From Bacteroidota bacterium (lineage in GTDB: Bacteria > Bacteroidota > Bacteroidia > Chitinophagales > Chitinophagaceae): a DNA stretch of 64,000 nt. A program made the translations under genes and the position numbers. Position 1 is the stretch's first letter. Each line of letters starts with the position of its first letter. Where the stretch lies: contig JAFDXX010000012.1 of the NCBI GenBank assembly GCA_018267705.1, forward strand, positions 62,001 to 126,000, read 5' to 3'. A model generated the notes under the pieces. That model made no database searches. It was not told the origin of the DNA and saw only the letters and a list, made by a program, of their open reading frames with translations. Shown here in pieces: positions 62,246-64,000 of the stretch.

Positions 62246-64000
62246 ATGAAAAAAATATTTATAGCACTTGCCGTTATTACAGCACTCACTACCAAAGCAC
62301 AAACCCTACAACAATTAGAAGACTCCAGAGTTAAATTACCCAACGGATGGAGCTTAACGCCTATTGGCAAAAATTTACCTTTAGGAGATTTACCTTTAAA
62401 TATAGTTGTAAGCAAAAGCAAAAAATATATTGCCGTTACCAACAATGGGCAAAGCACACAAAGTATAGAACTGTTTGATGCTAAAAAAGAAATATTGTTA
62501 GATAGTATTAATATTCAAAAAAGCTGGTACGGCCTATGTTTCAGTAAAGATGAAAAATATTTATATGCTGCCGGCGGACATGATAATTGGATTTTAAAAT
62601 ACGCAATTAACAATAATAAACTTCAATTAATTGATTCAATAATTCTTGGCAAAAAATGGCCAAATAAAATTGGGCCATCAGGCATAGCTATAGATGATAA
62701 CGCACAAATTTTATATGTTGTAACACGAGAAGATAAATTATTATACATCATCAATCTTTCAAACCATCAAATAATCAATAAAATAGAATTGGGAGCAGAA
62801 GCCTACGCCTGCCAACTTTCAAACAATAAAGCCACTTTATATATTTCTGCATGGGGTGCAGATAAGGTTTTGTTTTTTGATGTTGCCACACAAACCATTC
62901 AAAAAGAAATTGCAGTAGGCGACAATCCCAATGAAATTTGTTTAAGTAAAAACAATAAATATTTATATGTTGCCAATGCTAACGACAATTCGGTAAGTGT
63001 AATAGATATTGCTGCACAAAAAGTTATTGAAACATTAAATGCTGCATTATACCCCAATGCACCCAGCGGCTCTACCAGTAATGGCGTTGCACTTAGTGAT
63101 GATGAAAAAACATTATATGTTGCCAATGCCGATAATAATTGCTTAACCGTTTTTGATATTAGCACACCGGGCAAAAGCAAATCAAAAGGTTTTATTCCGG
63201 TTGGTTGGTACCCTACCAATGTAAAAATTATTGGCAAGAAAATTTTTGTAAGCAATGGTAAAGGTTTAACATCAATGGCAAACCCTAACGGTCCCGGTCC
63301 ATACAAACCAAGAGAAAGCGTTACCTACCAAGGAGGAGATTTAACTAAACCCCAAGAAGTACAATATATTGGTGGATTATTTAAAGGCACATTAAGTATT
63401 ATTAATGAACCTAACGAAAAACAATTAAGTATTTATTCTCAGGCAGTATATCACAACACTCCTTACACAAAAGAAAAAGAAATAAATGCAGGCGGAGAAA
63501 AAGGCAATCCTATTCCTATGAAAGTAGGAGATACTTCACCAATTAAATATATTTTTTATATAATAAAAGAGAATAGAACGTACGATCAAGTATTAGGAGA
63601 TGTAAAAGGCGGTAACGGAGATACCAGTTTAGTTTTATTTGGAGAACATTACACACCGAACCTACATAAAATTGTAAAAGATTTTGTGTTGCTCGATAAT
63701 TTTTATTGTGATGCAGAAGTAAGTGCCGATGGGCATAATTGGAGCATGGGTGCTTATGCAACAGATTATTTAGAAAAAACTTGGCCAAGTAGTTATGGCG
63801 GCAGAGGCGGCACTTACGATGCAGAAGGCAGAAGGCCTATTGCTAATAATAAAGCAGGTTTTATTTGGGATTTATGTAAACGCAATAATATTACCTACCG
63901 CAGTTATGGAGAATTTGCCGATAAAGCAGATAAACCCAATATTGCCGTTTTAAAAAAACATACTGCACAACATTATACAGGATGGGATTTGAGCACCAGA
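62246..64000 (+). CDS. YncE-type beta-propeller fused to phosphoesterase (alkaline-phosphatase superfamily), partial
   Basis: This gene starts at ATG 62246 and is open to the right edge (585 codons). A signal peptide (MKKIFIALAVITALTTKAQ) is followed by a seven-bladed YVTN/YncE propeller, residues about 30-370, with repeats such as LYVANANDNSVSVID and LYVANADNNCLTVFD. From about 430 a phosphoesterase domain begins: IIKENRTYDQVLGDVKGG with the catalytic Thr and acidic metal ligands, and later EVSADGHNWSMGAYATDY. Related proteins are called bifunctional YncE/alkaline phosphatase family proteins and act in the periplasm or outside the cell on phosphate esters. The end of the domain is beyond the window. 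Confidence 0.85.
   Translation, partial: MKKIFIALAVITALTTKAQTLQQLEDSRVKLPNGWSLTPIGKNLPLGDLPLNIVVSKSKKYIAVTNNGQSTQSIELFDAKKEILLDSINIQKSWYGLCFSKDEKYLYAAGGHDNWILKYAINNNKLQLIDSIILGKKWPNKIGPSGIAIDDNAQILYVVTREDKLLYIINLSNHQIINKIELGAEAYACQLSNNKATLYISAWGADKVLFFDVATQTIQKEIAVGDNPNEICLSKNNKYLYVANANDNSVSVIDIAAQKVIETLNAALYPNAPSGSTSNGVALSDDEKTLYVANADNNCLTVFDISTPGKSKSKGFIPVGWYPTNVKIIGKKIFVSNGKGLTSMANPNGPGPYKPRESVTYQGGDLTKPQEVQYIGGLFKGTLSIINEPNEKQLSIYSQAVYHNTPYTKEKEINAGGEKGNPIPMKVGDTSPIKYIFYIIKENRTYDQVLGDVKGGNGDTSLVLFGEHYTPNLHKIVKDFVLLDNFYCDAEVSADGHNWSMGAYATDYLEKTWPSSYGGRGGTYDAEGRRPIANNKAGFIWDLCKRNNITYRSYGEFADKADKPNIAVLKKHTAQHYTGWDLSTR

Noticed and set aside
62215..63306. Minus-strand frames opposite the last gene
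   Set aside because: They are antisense to the signal peptide, propeller and phosphoesterase gene starting at 62246, which has clear domain motifs and runs off the edge.
63543..63788. Minus-strand frame near the right edge
   Set aside because: It is antisense to the catalytic part of the phosphoesterase domain and has no recognisable content.
1..64000. CRISPR arrays, insertion sequences, prophage genes or toxin-antitoxin pairs
   Set aside because: No spaced direct repeats, transposase or integrase motifs, phage structural genes or typical toxin pairs were seen on either strand.

Overview
The window looks like chromosomal DNA of a Bacteroidota bacterium, most likely from the Chitinophagia/Sphingobacteriia side. 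Evidence: low GC; a SusC/SusD/DUF1735 block; gldK-gldL-gldM-gldN and porX of the type IX secretion system (T9SS); fused alpha/beta 2-oxoacid dehydrogenase E1; the futalosine menaquinone pathway; DUF4293 and DUF4271 proteins; and many boxes of the Bacteroidota sigma form TAnnTTTG (TATATTTG, TACTTTTG) just upstream of genes in place of strong Shine-Dalgarno sites. Genus cannot be fixed from the sequence alone.

Layout. 1-4447 (minus) is a surface polysaccharide export block: Wza-like lipoprotein, Wzc-like tyrosine kinase, ABC permease and a truncated ABC ATPase running off the left edge; its leader holds a terminator-like hairpin. 4706-7398 (plus) is an overlapping pair: a membrane acyltransferase of the heparan glucosaminide acetyltransferase type and an asparagine-synthase-like protein without the glutaminase cysteine. 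7410-10479 (minus) is a three-gene unit: an amino-sugar-kinase-like domain fused to a RapZ C-terminal domain, a MurU-like nucleotidyltransferase and a methyltransferase. 10557-12121 has a YghO-like protein, a frameshifted gene remnant and tRNA-Met with its own promoter and terminator.

12183-18477 is mostly housekeeping: E1 fusion, FAH-family hydrolase, Pth, L25, PRPP synthetase, RadC, DUF3467. 18537-25187 holds a small secreted protein and a Sus-type outer-membrane import unit without an adjacent enzyme. 25387-31562 (plus) runs folD, queE, a PorE-like TPR/propeller/OmpA protein, dprA and guaB. 31654-35633 has an NMO/FabK-like flavoprotein, a sugar nucleotidyltransferase, glyA and DUF4293. 35693-38488 is a metal-type TonB receptor with a small Cys/His-rich exported protein. 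38614-43204 is an ECF sigma factor, a protein with an inner-membrane helix plus an outer-membrane-barrel-like end, a lipoprotein, uvrC and a 47-residue protein.

43284-49589 (minus): acyl-CoA dehydrogenase, ComEA-like HhH protein, PhnP-like MBL hydrolase, a small unknown, porX, a SemiSWEET transporter and fabI. Upstream of fabI lies a candidate short structured RNA. 49853-54687 is the T9SS core gldKLMN, followed upstream by a DUF255 thioredoxin-like protein, a HemD-like protein and DUF4271. 59081-62200 holds rpsP, rimM, a PTPS-family enzyme, mqnB and mqnD. A YncE-propeller/phosphoesterase gene runs off the right edge.

Common themes are cell-envelope export (capsule, T9SS, Sus) and cofactor/translation housekeeping. 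No prophage, IS element, CRISPR array or defence island was seen. The best candidates for undescribed biology are the kinase-RapZ fusion operon, the short RNA upstream of fabI, the ECF-linked trans-envelope barrel protein and the hairpin in the capsule leader.
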